Assembly (NCBI RefSeq): GCF_011046485.1
Contig: NZ_CP049256.1
Coordinates: 3,224,001-3,288,000, forward strand
Reading direction: 5' to 3'
DNA length: 64,000 nt
Source: Microbacterium sp. 4R-513
GTDB lineage: Bacteria > Actinomycetota > Actinomycetes > Actinomycetales > Microbacteriaceae
In this document: positions 45,429-53,882 of the stretch, piece after piece
How positions within the stretch are numbered: the stretch's first letter is position 1
Layout of the letters: every line of letters begins with the position of its first letter
Translations under genes and position numbers: made by a program
The notes under the pieces: generated by a model
Told to the model about the DNA's origin: nothing
Database searches by the model: none
The model's input: only the letters and a program-made list of their open reading frames with translations

Positions 45429-47108
45429 ATGGCTGAGTACATCTACTCCATGGTCCGCGCCCGCAAGGCAGTGGGCGACAAGCTCATTCTCGATGACGTC
45501 ACGATGGCCTTCCTCCCCGGTGCCAAGATCGGCATGGTCGGTCCGAACGGCGCCGGAAAGTCGACGATTCTGAAGATCATGGCCGGGCTCGACCAGCCGT
45601 CGAACGGCGAGGCCAAGCTCTCGCCGGGGTTCAGCGTCGGCATCCTCATGCAGGAGCCGGAGCTCGACGAGTCCAAGACCGTCCTCGAGAACATCCAGGA
45701 CGGGATCGCCATCAAGGCGAAGGTCGACCGGTTCAACGAGATCTCCGGGCTCATGTCCGACCCCGACGCCGACTTCGACGCGCTGCTCGCGGAGATGGGC
45801 CAGCTGCAGGAGGAGATCGACGCGGCTGACGCGTGGGACCTCGATTCTCAGCTCGAGCAGGCGATGGACGCTCTTCGCACTCCGCCCGGCGATGCCGAGA
45901 TCGCACCCCTCTCCGGTGGTGAGAAGCGCCGCGTCGCACTCACGAAGCTGCTCCTGCAGAAGCCCGACCTCCTGCTCCTCGATGAGCCGACGAACCACCT
46001 CGACGCCGAGAGTGTGCTCTGGCTCGAGCAGCACCTTCAGAAGTACCCCGGCGCCGTGATCGCCATCACGCACGACCGGTACTTCCTCGACAACGTCGCG
46101 GAGTGGATCGCGGAGGTCGACCGCGGCCGGCTCATCGGGTACGAGGGCAACTACTCGACCTACCTCGAGAAGAAGGCCGAGCGGCTCGCCATCCAGGGCA
46201 AGAAGGACGCGAAGCTCGCCAAGCGCCTCGCGGAGGAGCTCGACTGGGTGCGCTCGAACCAGAAGGGCCGGCAGGCGAAGTCGAAGGCGCGCCTCGCCCG
46301 GTACGAGGAGATGGCCGCGGAGGCCGACCGCACGCGCAAGCTGGACTTCGAGGAGATCAGCATCCCGCCGGGGCCGCGTCTGGGCAGTGTTGTCATCGAC
46401 GCGAAGAAGCTGCAGAAGGGCTTCGACGGTCGATCGCTCATCGACGGTCTGAGCTTCACGCTCCCGCCGAACGGAATCGTCGGCGTCATCGGCCCGAACG
46501 GTGTGGGCAAGACCACGCTGTTCAAGACGATCGTCGGTCTCGAGCCGCTCGACGGCGGGGTGCTCAAGATCGGCGAGACCGTCAAGATCAGCTACGTCGA
46601 CCAGTCGCGCTCCAACATCGATCCGAACAAGACGCTGTGGGAGGTCGTCTCGGACGGCCTCGACATCATCACCGTCGGCAAGACCGAGATCCCCTCGCGC
46701 GCCTACGTATCCAAGTTCGGGTTCAAGGGGCCGGACCAGCAGAAGAAGGCCGGCGTCCTCTCGGGTGGTGAGCGCAACCGTCTCAACCTCGCGCTCACGC
46801 TCAAGGAGGGCGGCAACCTGCTCCTTCTGGACGAGCCGACGAACGACCTCGACGTCGAGACGCTCCAGTCCCTCGAGAACGCGCTTCTCGAGTTCCCCGG
46901 CTGCGCCGTCGTCATCACGCACGACCGGTGGTTCCTCGACCGGATCGCGACGCACATCCTCGCCTACGAGGGCACCGACGAGAACCCCGACCAGTGGTAC
47001 TGGTTCGAGGGGAACTTCGAGGCCTACGAGGAGAACAAGATCCAGCGCCTCGGCCCCGACGCCGCCAAGCCCCACCGTTCGACCTATCGCAAGCTGACGC
47101 GCGATTGA
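45429..47108 (+). CDS. ettA: Energy-dependent translational throttle protein EttA
   Basis: 559 residues, ABC-F family with two ATPase domains and no membrane part. Walker A GPNGAGKST and GPNGVGKTT, signature motifs LSGGEKRR and LSGGERNR, Walker B LLLLDEPTNHLD and LLLLDEPTNDLD, with the EttA-type arm and linker (about 240-305). EttA sits in the ribosomal E site and links translation to ATP/ADP. It could also be a relative; length and arm fit EttA best. Confidence 0.95.
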   Translation: MAEYIYSMVRARKAVGDKLILDDVTMAFLPGAKIGMVGPNGAGKSTILKIMAGLDQPSNGEAKLSPGFSVGILMQEPELDESKTVLENIQDGIAIKAKVDRFNEISGLMSDPDADFDALLAEMGQLQEEIDAADAWDLDSQLEQAMDALRTPPGDAEIAPLSGGEKRRVALTKLLLQKPDLLLLDEPTNHLDAESVLWLEQHLQKYPGAVIAITHDRYFLDNVAEWIAEVDRGRLIGYEGNYSTYLEKKAERLAIQGKKDAKLAKRLAEELDWVRSNQKGRQAKSKARLARYEEMAAEADRTRKLDFEEISIPPGPRLGSVVIDAKKLQKGFDGRSLIDGLSFTLPPNGIVGVIGPNGVGKTTLFKTIVGLEPLDGGVLKIGETVKISYVDQSRSNIDPNKTLWEVVSDGLDIITVGKTEIPSRAYVSKFGFKGPDQQKKAGVLSGGERNRLNLALTLKEGGNLLLLDEPTNDLDVETLQSLENALLEFPGCAVVITHDRWFLDRIATHILAYEGTDENPDQWYWFEGNFEAYEENKIQRLGPDAAKPHRSTYRKLTRD

Positions 47109-47179
47109 GCCAGGGCAGCCGAGCTCGCTCGGATTCCCTGGCGACTGCAGCGTGTCGACGAGCGCAGTGAGGATCACGC

Positions 47180-47707
47180 GTGACTGACCAGCCGATCGCG
47201 ACCGTGGAGGCGACGCCGGAAGGGCGCCGCCTCCACATCCCGATCCCGCTCCGGTGGGGCGACCTCGACGCGTTCAACCACGTCAACAACACGTCGATGC
47301 TCAAGCTGCTCGAAGAGGCGCGCGTGCGCGCTTTCTGGCAGCCCGACCCGGGGGAGACCGCGCCGCCGACCGCGGTGCTCGATTCCGGTCTGCACAGCGG
47401 GGTACTCACCCTCATCGCGCGGCAGGAGATCGAGTACCTCGCCCCGGTGCCGTACCAGCGCTTCCCCCTCGACGTGCAGATGTGGTTCGGCAAGCTCGGC
47501 GGGTCCAGCATCGAGGTCTGCTACGAGGTGTGCAGCCCCCGCGAGATGGCCGATGCCGACGGACGTCAGACCGTATACGCGCGCGCCACGACGGTCGTCG
47601 TGAAGGTGGATGCCGCATCCGGCCGGCCGTTGCGGCTGACGCCCGAGGAGCGCGCCGCGTGGACGCCCTACCAGGGCGAGCCGATCAACTACGCGCACCG
47701 GCGCTGA
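47180..47707 (+). CDS. Acyl-CoA thioesterase-like hotdog protein (4HBT)
   Basis: 175 residues. Hotdog fold with RWGDLDAFNHVNNTSMLKLLEEARV near residues 27-51, the D-x-N-x-H-x-N motif of 4-hydroxybenzoyl-CoA type thioesterases. The catalytic Asp and the HVNN block are intact. GTG start after GTGAGGA. Convergent with the TesB gene 7 bases downstream; both are thioesterases, which may reflect fatty-acyl-CoA metabolism. Confidence 0.85.
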   Translation: MTDQPIATVEATPEGRRLHIPIPLRWGDLDAFNHVNNTSMLKLLEEARVRAFWQPDPGETAPPTAVLDSGLHSGVLTLIARQEIEYLAPVPYQRFPLDVQMWFGKLGGSSIEVCYEVCSPREMADADGRQTVYARATTVVVKVDAASGRPLRLTPEERAAWTPYQGEPINYAHRR

Positions 47708-47714
47708 GCACCCC

Positions 47715-48653
47715 TCAGGACGGGACGCGGACCGTGATCTCCTGCGCGACGCTCGCGATCAGCACGCCGTCGCGCGAATAGATCCGCCCCGTCGCGAGCC
47801 CGCGCCCCCCGCGAGCGCTCGGTGACTCCTGCACATACAGCAGCCAGTCGTCCACGCGCCCAGGCCGGTGCCACCACATCGCGTGGTCGAGGCTCGCGAC
47901 CTTGAGCCCCGGCGTCGCCCAGGCCACGCCGTGGGCGCGCAGGATCGACTCCTGGATGGTCAGGTCGCTGAGATAGGCCAGCGCGGCGCGGTGGACGGCA
48001 TCGTCATCCGGCAGCGGACTGCGGGTTCGCATCCACACCGCCTGCCGAGGCACCCGATCACCCTCGACCGTCACGTAGATCGGCGAGGGCACGTGGCGCA
48101 CGTCGACCGGTCGGTCCAGGAACAGGCGCTTCGTCATCGGATGCAGCCCCGTGAGGTGGTCCTCGACGTCAGGCAGCTCATCCGGGAGAGGGATGCCTTC
48201 GGGAACCGCCTGCTGGTGCTCGATGCCGGGATCCTCATCCTGGAACGACGAGATCATCGAGAAGATCGGCACGCCCTCCTGGAACGCCTGCGTCCGCCGC
48301 GTGGAGAAGGAGCGGCCGTCGTGGATGCGATCCACCGCGAACGTGATCCCCTTGGAGGAGTCGCCGGGCCGGAGGAAATACCCGTGCATCGAGTGGACGA
48401 CACGCCCCTCCGGAATCGTCCGGTCGGCGGCCACGATCGACTGCGCGAGGACCTGCCCGCCGTAGACACGGCCGAGGGGCATGGGCTGCGAGACGCCGGT
48501 GAAGATGTCCTCGGTCGTGCGCGCGTCGGAATCGGCCAGGTCGAGCACCGAAAGCAGCGCGGCGACCGGATCGGCGTCCCGCGGCTTCTCTTGCGGCTCC
48601 GCGGCGTCGGTCACGTCGTCCTCCAGGCGGCCGGGGGGCGGCGGCTTCCGCAC
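47715..48653 (-). CDS. tesB: Acyl-CoA thioesterase II
   Basis: 312 residues from GTG 48653 (a second GTG at 48614 would give a shorter protein). Double-hotdog TesB. MHGYFLRPGD and GRSFSTRRTQAFQ, then the second half with ASLDHAMWWHRPGRVDDWLLYV carrying the catalytic Asp. Hydrolyses a broad range of acyl-CoAs. The promoter is shared with the divergent gene at 48674. Confidence 0.9.
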   Translation of the reverse strand: MRKPPPPGRLEDDVTDAAEPQEKPRDADPVAALLSVLDLADSDARTTEDIFTGVSQPMPLGRVYGGQVLAQSIVAADRTIPEGRVVHSMHGYFLRPGDSSKGITFAVDRIHDGRSFSTRRTQAFQEGVPIFSMISSFQDEDPGIEHQQAVPEGIPLPDELPDVEDHLTGLHPMTKRLFLDRPVDVRHVPSPIYVTVEGDRVPRQAVWMRTRSPLPDDDAVHRAALAYLSDLTIQESILRAHGVAWATPGLKVASLDHAMWWHRPGRVDDWLLYVQESPSARGGRGLATGRIYSRDGVLIASVAQEITVRVPS

Positions 48654-48660
48654 CGCTTGG

Positions 48661-48667
48661 TAGTTTA
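48661..48667. promoter_or_regulatory. Shared bidirectional -10 (tesB / unknown gene)
   Basis: TAGTTTA reads as TAGTTT on the plus strand (seven bases before ATG 48674) and TAAACT on the minus strand (eight bases before GTG 48653 when read from the hexamer). Confidence 0.55.
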
Positions 48668-48673
48668 GGGCGG

Positions 48674-49348
48674 ATGTCGCAGCGCCTTCTCTTCTCCGAT
48701 CCCGAGGCCGCGGCCGACGCCCTCACCTTCGCCGGCCGCACCGCGCGGCTCGGTGACAGCGGCGTCCGCCTGCAGGCCGCCAACGGCACACTGGCCATGA
48801 CGTCGGCACCACTCGCCCCGCGCGGCCTGTTCGACACGACGCCGACGATCCTCGCCCTCCGCGCCCTCCCCGTCGATCCCGAGCTCGTCTGCGACCTCGT
48901 CGTCGACCCCACGCTTCTCGTTCTCGCCGACGACGACCGGTCGGCTGTTGTCCTTCCCGACGTCGCGCAGTCGCCCGCGTGGGCGGGGATCGCGCCGCCG
49001 CGGGGCGGGTGGGAGCCGGCCGGGGGGATCGAGGCATCCGTCCTCGCCGCCAGGGCGCAGTACGGCATCGCGGCCGTCGCCGAGGCGATGCCCGCCGACC
49101 CCGGCGAGGACGTCGTGCGGACCGTCCGGGCGAGCGTCTGGGGCGCACCAGACGAGGCCCTCGGCGGGTTGCCGCTCGGCACGGCCTTCGCCGCCTTCAC
49201 GCTCGGCTTCATCGTCGGCGAGGAGGAGGCCGCGGTCCGCCGCACCTCGGCCTGGACGCGAGTGAGCCTGCGGCGCGGCCACGTGCTCGTCCGCGGTCCC
49301 GTGCGCTCGGGCCTCACCCCCGTGCGAGAGACCGGCACGGGCGCCTAG
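48674..49348 (+). CDS. Protein of unknown function
   Basis: 224 residues, soluble, Ala/Val-rich, no signal peptide. Segments LLFSDPEAAADALTFAGRTARL and PPRGGWEPAGGIEASVLAARAQYGI look conserved-like, and a stretch FAAFTLGFIVGEE is hydrophobic but short. No motif of known enzymes. Expressed from the same heptamer promoter as tesB on the other strand. I do not recognise the family beyond a recollection of similar sequences in Microbacteriaceae. Confidence 0.65.
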   Translation: MSQRLLFSDPEAAADALTFAGRTARLGDSGVRLQAANGTLAMTSAPLAPRGLFDTTPTILALRALPVDPELVCDLVVDPTLLVLADDDRSAVVLPDVAQSPAWAGIAPPRGGWEPAGGIEASVLAARAQYGIAAVAEAMPADPGEDVVRTVRASVWGAPDEALGGLPLGTAFAAFTLGFIVGEEEAAVRRTSAWTRVSLRRGHVLVRGPVRSGLTPVRETGTGA

Positions 49349-49404
49349 CTGAACATAGCGGGCGCGGAACGCGCTCAAGCGCCACTCCGCCGGGTCGCGG
49401 GTGC

Positions 49405-49410
49405 AAGACT
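49405..49410 (+). promoter_or_regulatory. -10-like element of a leaderless corA promoter
   Basis: AAGACT, six bases before GTG 49417. Confidence 0.45.
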
Positions 49411-49416
49411 GACGCC

Positions 49417-50445
49417 GTGACCTTGATCGACGACGCCATCTACGTCGACGGCCGCCGCGTGGCGAGCCCCGCGAGCCTGGCCGGCACGCTGCACGCCCTC
49501 GACCTCGCGGGTGGATTCGCCTGGATCGGCCTCTATCGGCCGACGGAGGAGGAGCTCGGGACGGCCGCCGCCGAGTTCGGCCTTCACGAGCTCGCGGTCG
49601 AGGATGCGCTCACGGGTCATCAAAGGGCCAAGCTCGACCGCTACGGGGAGACGAGATTCGTCGTCCTGCGACCCGCGCGGTATATCGACGCCGACGAGTC
49701 CGTCGAGTTCGGCGAGGTGCACGTCTTCGTCGGACCGAACTTCGTGATCGCCATCCGGCACGCCGAGTCGCCCGATCTCGCTAAGGTCCGTGCTCGGCTC
49801 GAGAGCGCCCCCGACCTGCTCCAACGCGGACCGCTCGGCGTGCTGTACGCCATCGTCGACCAGGTCGTCGACGAGTATGAGCCGGTCGTCGCCGGTCTCG
49901 AGAACGACATCGACGAGATCGAATTCCAGCTCTTCTCCGGCGACCGGGCGGTAGCCAAGCGCATCTACGGTCTCGCAGGGGAGGTCATGGAGCTCCAGCG
50001 CGCCATCCGCCCGCTCGTGAAGATCATCACGACGCTTCGCGAGGACCTCGAGAGCGGCGACGCCGACGACCCGCACGCCCTCGAGCTGCGCCGTTCCTTC
50101 CGGGATGTGCTCGACCACGTGATCTCCATCACGGAGAAGGCGGACGAGTTCCGCCAGACCCTCTCCAACGCGCTCATGACGCACTCGACCCTCGTGGCGC
50201 AGCAGCAGAACGACGAGATGCGCACCCTCACCGAGACGAGCCTCGCGCAGAGCGAGCAGGCGAAGAAGATCTCGGGGTGGGCCGCGATCATCTTCGCCCC
50301 GTCGCTCGTTGCGGCGATCTACGGCATGAACTTCCGCGCGATGCCGGGCACCTCTTGGGGCGGCGGCTTCCTCTTCGCCCTGCTCCTCATGCTCGCGTCG
50401 GCGGTCGTGCTGTACCTCGTCTTCCGCGCGAGAAGGTGGCTGTAA
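49417..50445 (+). CDS. corA: CorA-type magnesium/cobalt transporter
   Basis: 342 residues. Large N-terminal cytoplasmic domain, long helix (VMELQRAIRPLVKI region), and two C-terminal transmembrane helices with the invariant YGMNF at the pore entrance (about 305-309). Pentameric channel for Mg2+. GTG 49417 is preferred because the longer frame upstream is shadow. Convergent with the FAD dehydrogenase gene. Confidence 0.93.
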   Translation: MTLIDDAIYVDGRRVASPASLAGTLHALDLAGGFAWIGLYRPTEEELGTAAAEFGLHELAVEDALTGHQRAKLDRYGETRFVVLRPARYIDADESVEFGEVHVFVGPNFVIAIRHAESPDLAKVRARLESAPDLLQRGPLGVLYAIVDQVVDEYEPVVAGLENDIDEIEFQLFSGDRAVAKRIYGLAGEVMELQRAIRPLVKIITTLREDLESGDADDPHALELRRSFRDVLDHVISITEKADEFRQTLSNALMTHSTLVAQQQNDEMRTLTETSLAQSEQAKKISGWAAIIFAPSLVAAIYGMNFRAMPGTSWGGGFLFALLLMLASAVVLYLVFRARRWL

Positions 50446-50467
50446 GCCGCGACCTCGGGAATGCGGC

Positions 50468-52141
50468 TCAGACGACCGATGCCGCGGCCCGGCCGGCGAT
50501 GCGGCCCGAGAAGAGGCATCCGCCGATGAAGGTGCCCTCGAGTGCGCGATAGCCGTGCACACCGCCGCCGCCGAATCCGCTCGCCTCGCCCGCCGCGTAG
50601 AGGCCCGGAACGGGGTCGCCCGAGGCCGCCAACGCGCGACCGGACAGATCGGTCTCGATCCCGCCGAGCGACTTGCGCGTGAGGACGTGGAGCTTGACCG
50701 CGATCAGCGGGCCGGCCGCCGGGTCGAGGATGCGGTGCGGGGCGGCTGTCCGGATGAGCCTGTCCCCGCGATACGCCCGGGCGGAGCGCAGCATCGCGAT
50801 CTGCGCATCCTTCGTGAAGTCGTTCTCGATCTCCCGGTCGCGGGCCTCGAGCTCCATCCGCACGCGATCACCGTCGAGCACGTCGCCGCCCGGAAGGGCC
50901 TTCATCCCGGCGATGAGGTCGGGAAGGTTGTCGCGCACGACGAAGTCCGCGCCCTTGTCCATGAACGCCTGCACGGGGCCCGCCGCGCCCTTGCCGAGGC
51001 GCGAGCGGACGAGGAGCGGGACGTCCTTGCCCGTGAGGTCGGGGTTCTGCTCGCTGCCCGACAGCGTGAACTCCTTCTCGATGATCCTGTGCGACAGCAC
51101 GAACCACGAGTGGTCGTGGCCCGTCGCACGCAGGTGCGCGAGGGTCCCGAGCGTGTCGAACCCGGGGTAGAGCGGCACGGGCAGCCGGTTGCCGGTCGCA
51201 TCGAGCCAGAGGGACGAGGGTCCGGGGAGGATCCGGATGCCGTGGCCCGGCCACACCGGATCCCAGTTCTGCAGTCCCTCGACGTAGTGCCACATGCGGT
51301 CGCCGTTGATCACGCGGGCTCCGGATGCCTCGGCGACGGGCAGCATCGACCCGTCGACGTAAGCCGGCACCCCCGTCACCATCGTGGCGGGAGCGGTGCC
51401 GAGCCGAGCCGGCCACATCGCGCGCACCAGGTCGTGGTTGCCGCCGATGCCGCCTGACGAGACGATCGTTGCCGAGGCGGTCACGTCGAAGTCGCCGACG
51501 ACCTCGCGTGAGCTGACCGCGCCGCGGACCGAGCCCGACGGCGCGAGGATCGTCCCGGATGCGCCCGTGACGGCACCGCCCGCGGTCGTGAGCGAGGTCA
51601 CGCGGTGACGCGGGAGGATGGTGATCCGGCCCGCCGCCTCGCCCGCCTCCACCGCTGCGGCGAAGGGCGCCACGATCCCCGGCCCCGTGCCCCACGTGAT
51701 GTGGAAGCGCGGCACCGAGTTGCCGGGGCCGGTGGCGCCGTAGCCGCCGCGCTCAGCCCATCCGACGACAGGGAAGAACCCGACGCCCTTCTCGCGAAGC
51801 CATGACCGCTTCTCGCCGGCCGCGAACTGCAGGTAGGCCTCGGCCCAGCGCCGGGGCCAGGCATCCTCGTCCCGGTCGAATCCCGCGGTGCCGAACCAGT
51901 CCTGGCGGGCCAGGTCGAGCGAGTCCTTGATGCCCATGCGGCGCTGCTCGGGGGAGTCTACGAAGAACAGCCCGCCGAACGACCACCACGCCTGGCCGCC
52001 GAGGTTCGAGCGAGGCTCCTGGTCGACGATGACGACCCTCTTGCCGGCTGCGGCGGCCTCGCTCGCCGCGACGAGACCGGAGAGGCCCCATCCCACGACG
52101 AGGACGTCGGCGGAGTGATTCTGAGTGGTGGCGGGGGGCAT
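50468..52141 (-). CDS. FAD-binding dehydrogenase (3-ketosteroid dehydrogenase/fumarate reductase superfamily)
   Basis: 557 residues. N-terminal FAD Rossmann motif VVGWGLSGLVAASEAA with a G-x-G-x-x-G-like pattern, then RSNLGGQAWWSFGG and the C-terminal FAD-binding block GLYAAGEASGFGGGGVHG. The sequence is close to KstD-like FAD dehydrogenases often named simply FAD-binding dehydrogenase. Substrate cannot be named. ATG follows AAGGAGTC. Last gene of the mscS-globin-dehydrogenase run. Confidence 0.9.
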   Translation of the reverse strand: MPPATTQNHSADVLVVGWGLSGLVAASEAAAAGKRVVIVDQEPRSNLGGQAWWSFGGLFFVDSPEQRRMGIKDSLDLARQDWFGTAGFDRDEDAWPRRWAEAYLQFAAGEKRSWLREKGVGFFPVVGWAERGGYGATGPGNSVPRFHITWGTGPGIVAPFAAAVEAGEAAGRITILPRHRVTSLTTAGGAVTGASGTILAPSGSVRGAVSSREVVGDFDVTASATIVSSGGIGGNHDLVRAMWPARLGTAPATMVTGVPAYVDGSMLPVAEASGARVINGDRMWHYVEGLQNWDPVWPGHGIRILPGPSSLWLDATGNRLPVPLYPGFDTLGTLAHLRATGHDHSWFVLSHRIIEKEFTLSGSEQNPDLTGKDVPLLVRSRLGKGAAGPVQAFMDKGADFVVRDNLPDLIAGMKALPGGDVLDGDRVRMELEARDREIENDFTKDAQIAMLRSARAYRGDRLIRTAAPHRILDPAAGPLIAVKLHVLTRKSLGGIETDLSGRALAASGDPVPGLYAAGEASGFGGGGVHGYRALEGTFIGGCLFSGRIAGRAAASVV

Positions 52142-52177
52142 GGCGACTCCTTCGTCGTCGTGTCGTGCGGGTTCGCG

Positions 52178-52690
52178 TCAGGTGGTGCGGGTATCGGGCT
52201 GCTGAGCCGTGACAGGAAGGGAGGATGCCGCGCGCCCGCCGGCTGCCGGACCGATGCCGGTCGGCTCGAACGTGTTGACCATCGCATGCGCGGCCCGCTG
52301 CAGGTAGTCCCAGAGAGTGGCCTCGTGGAGCGGTGGGAGCTCCAGCGCGTCGACGGCGGCGCGCATGTGCGAGAGCCAGCGGTCCCGCGCGTCGGGGTTG
52401 ACGTGGTACGGCGCGTGCCGCATCCGCAGTCGCGGGTGACCGCGCTGCTCGCTGTACGTCGTGGGTCCGCCCCAGTACTGCTCCAGGAACATCGTCAGAC
52501 GCACCTGAGCCGGGCCGAGGTCCTCCTCGGGATACATGGGCTTGAGCACCTCGTCCTCGGCGACACCGCGATAGAACGTGTCGACGAGGCGCACGAAGGT
52601 CTCGCGGCCGCCGATCTCCTCGTAGAAGGTCAGGGGCGAGGCATCCGTCGCCTGGGGGTCGGAGGAAGGCGTGGGGTGCTGCTCGGTCAT
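52178..52690 (-). CDS. Truncated hemoglobin (group II, GlbO-like)
   Basis: 170 residues. Globin core starts at FYEEIGGRETFVRLVDTFYRGVAED and shows the group II features: Phe/Tyr positions near B10 (FY), Trp-Gly (YWGGPTTYSEQRGHPRLRMRH with the proximal His in LRMRHAPY) and the helix end. A ligand-binding and oxygen/nitric-oxide related role is known for the family. ATG 52690 overlaps the mscS stop (ATGA). The C-terminal Ala/Ser tail is unusual-looking but modest. Confidence 0.9.
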   Translation of the reverse strand: MTEQHPTPSSDPQATDASPLTFYEEIGGRETFVRLVDTFYRGVAEDEVLKPMYPEEDLGPAQVRLTMFLEQYWGGPTTYSEQRGHPRLRMRHAPYHVNPDARDRWLSHMRAAVDALELPPLHEATLWDYLQRAAHAMVNTFEPTGIGPAAGGRAASSLPVTAQQPDTRTT

Positions 52691-53784
52691 GGTGTCGGCT
52701 CTCCGTCGGGACGGTCGGCGGCGTCGTCGTGACGCTTGGCCCGCGGCTTCTTGGGCTTCCAGACCGGCTTCTCGGGGACTTTCGTCACGGGGGTCGGGCG
52801 GGTCTTCGGCGGGTTGGCGCCGCGCACGCTCTGCGCCGCGTCGAGTCCGGTGAGCGTGATCGAGGTGAGCTGGGGGAGCGTGAGACCGAGCTCGTCGATC
52901 GCGTTCTTCAGGCGCATGCGCAGCTCCCGCGCAACGTCGTCCTTGGCGTTCGGGCGGGTCTTCATGACGAGACGGATGACGACAGCATCGCCCGACACCG
53001 ACTCGAGGCCCCAGACCTCCGGCGTCTCGAGGATGCGACTGCGCCACTTGGGCTCGTTGCGCAGCCCCTTCGCCGCGTCGAGCATGGCGTCCTCGACCTC
53101 GTCGATGTCGGCATCGACGGGGACGGCAAGGTCGACGATGACGCGCGACCAGCCCATCGACATGTTGCCGATGCGGGTGATCTCGCCGTTGCGCACGTAC
53201 CAGAGGGTGCCGTTGACGTCGCGCACGTTCGTCACGCGCACGCTCACATACTCGACGATGCCGGTCGCGAGCCCGAGGTCGACGACGTCGCCGATGCCGA
53301 TCTGGTCCTCGGCGACGATGAAGATGCCGTTGAGGACGTCCTTGACGATGTTCTGCGCGCCGAAGCCGAGGCCGGCGCCGATCGCCGCCGTGAGGAGCGT
53401 GAACGAGCCGATGATCTCGCTGTTGATCCGGTAGACGATCAGGATGATCGCAACGATGACGATCGTGACGTTGACGATGTTCGTGAGGATCGAGCCGAGC
53501 GTCCGCGTCCGCTGCACGAGACGCACCTGTGCGATGGGGGACCGGTCGAGCGCCTGAGTGTCGTCGACGTTGGCCTTCGACTTGGCGCCGCGGACGATCC
53601 GGCCCACGATCCGGTCGATCACGCTGCGCATGATCCAGGCGAGCAGCATCGCGCCGAGGATGATCCCGAGGATCGAGAGCAGCGTCAGCCCGGCGTTCGT
53701 GAAGAAGGCCGGCATCCCCGCCCAGAGCTCTTCCCAGTTGATCGGAGCGATCCCGCCACCACCGTCCGCGCTAGTCATCTGCAT
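52687..53784 (-). CDS. Small-conductance mechanosensitive channel family protein
   Basis: 365 residues. One N-terminal helix (about 27-49), two more (about 92-112, and 120-150), then the MscS beta domain: GAGLGFGAQNIVKDVLNGIFI and EYVSVRVTNVRDVNG. C-terminal part ends in a basic tail with PTPVTKVPEKPVWKPKK. ATG 53784 has TAGGAT seven bases upstream on the minus strand; a second ATG lies two codons later. Pressure-release channel. Its stop overlaps the globin start. Confidence 0.88.
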   Translation of the reverse strand: MQMTSADGGGGIAPINWEELWAGMPAFFTNAGLTLLSILGIILGAMLLAWIMRSVIDRIVGRIVRGAKSKANVDDTQALDRSPIAQVRLVQRTRTLGSILTNIVNVTIVIVAIILIVYRINSEIIGSFTLLTAAIGAGLGFGAQNIVKDVLNGIFIVAEDQIGIGDVVDLGLATGIVEYVSVRVTNVRDVNGTLWYVRNGEITRIGNMSMGWSRVIVDLAVPVDADIDEVEDAMLDAAKGLRNEPKWRSRILETPEVWGLESVSGDAVVIRLVMKTRPNAKDDVARELRMRLKNAIDELGLTLPQLTSITLTGLDAAQSVRGANPPKTRPTPVTKVPEKPVWKPKKPRAKRHDDAADRPDGEPTP

Positions 53785-53791
53785 CGACTCG

Positions 53792-53797
53792 ATCCTA
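53792..53797 (-). promoter_or_regulatory. -10 element of a leaderless mscS promoter
   Basis: TAGGAT on the minus strand, seven bases before ATG 53784. Confidence 0.5.
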
Positions 53798-53838
53798 TTC
53801 GGCGGCGCCTCACCGCCCCCCTGAATGCCTGTGCAGAC

Positions 53839-53877
53839 GACGGATGCCTCGCCCCGGCGCGGGGCGAGGCATCCGTC
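53839..53877 (-). terminator. Strong hairpin between pepN and mscS
   Basis: A 17-bp perfect stem (arms GACGGATGCCTCGCCCC and its complement) with a 5-base loop, just after the pepN stop. No T tract; it includes the GGATGCC/GGCATCC word seen widely in this window. Confidence 0.75.
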
Positions 53878-53882
53878 ATCGC

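Noticed and set aside
53839..53877. GGATGCC hairpins as a REP or MITE element
   Set aside because: The stems differ in flanks and sit exactly at gene ends; terminator function explains them. Only the short shared word needs separate explanation.
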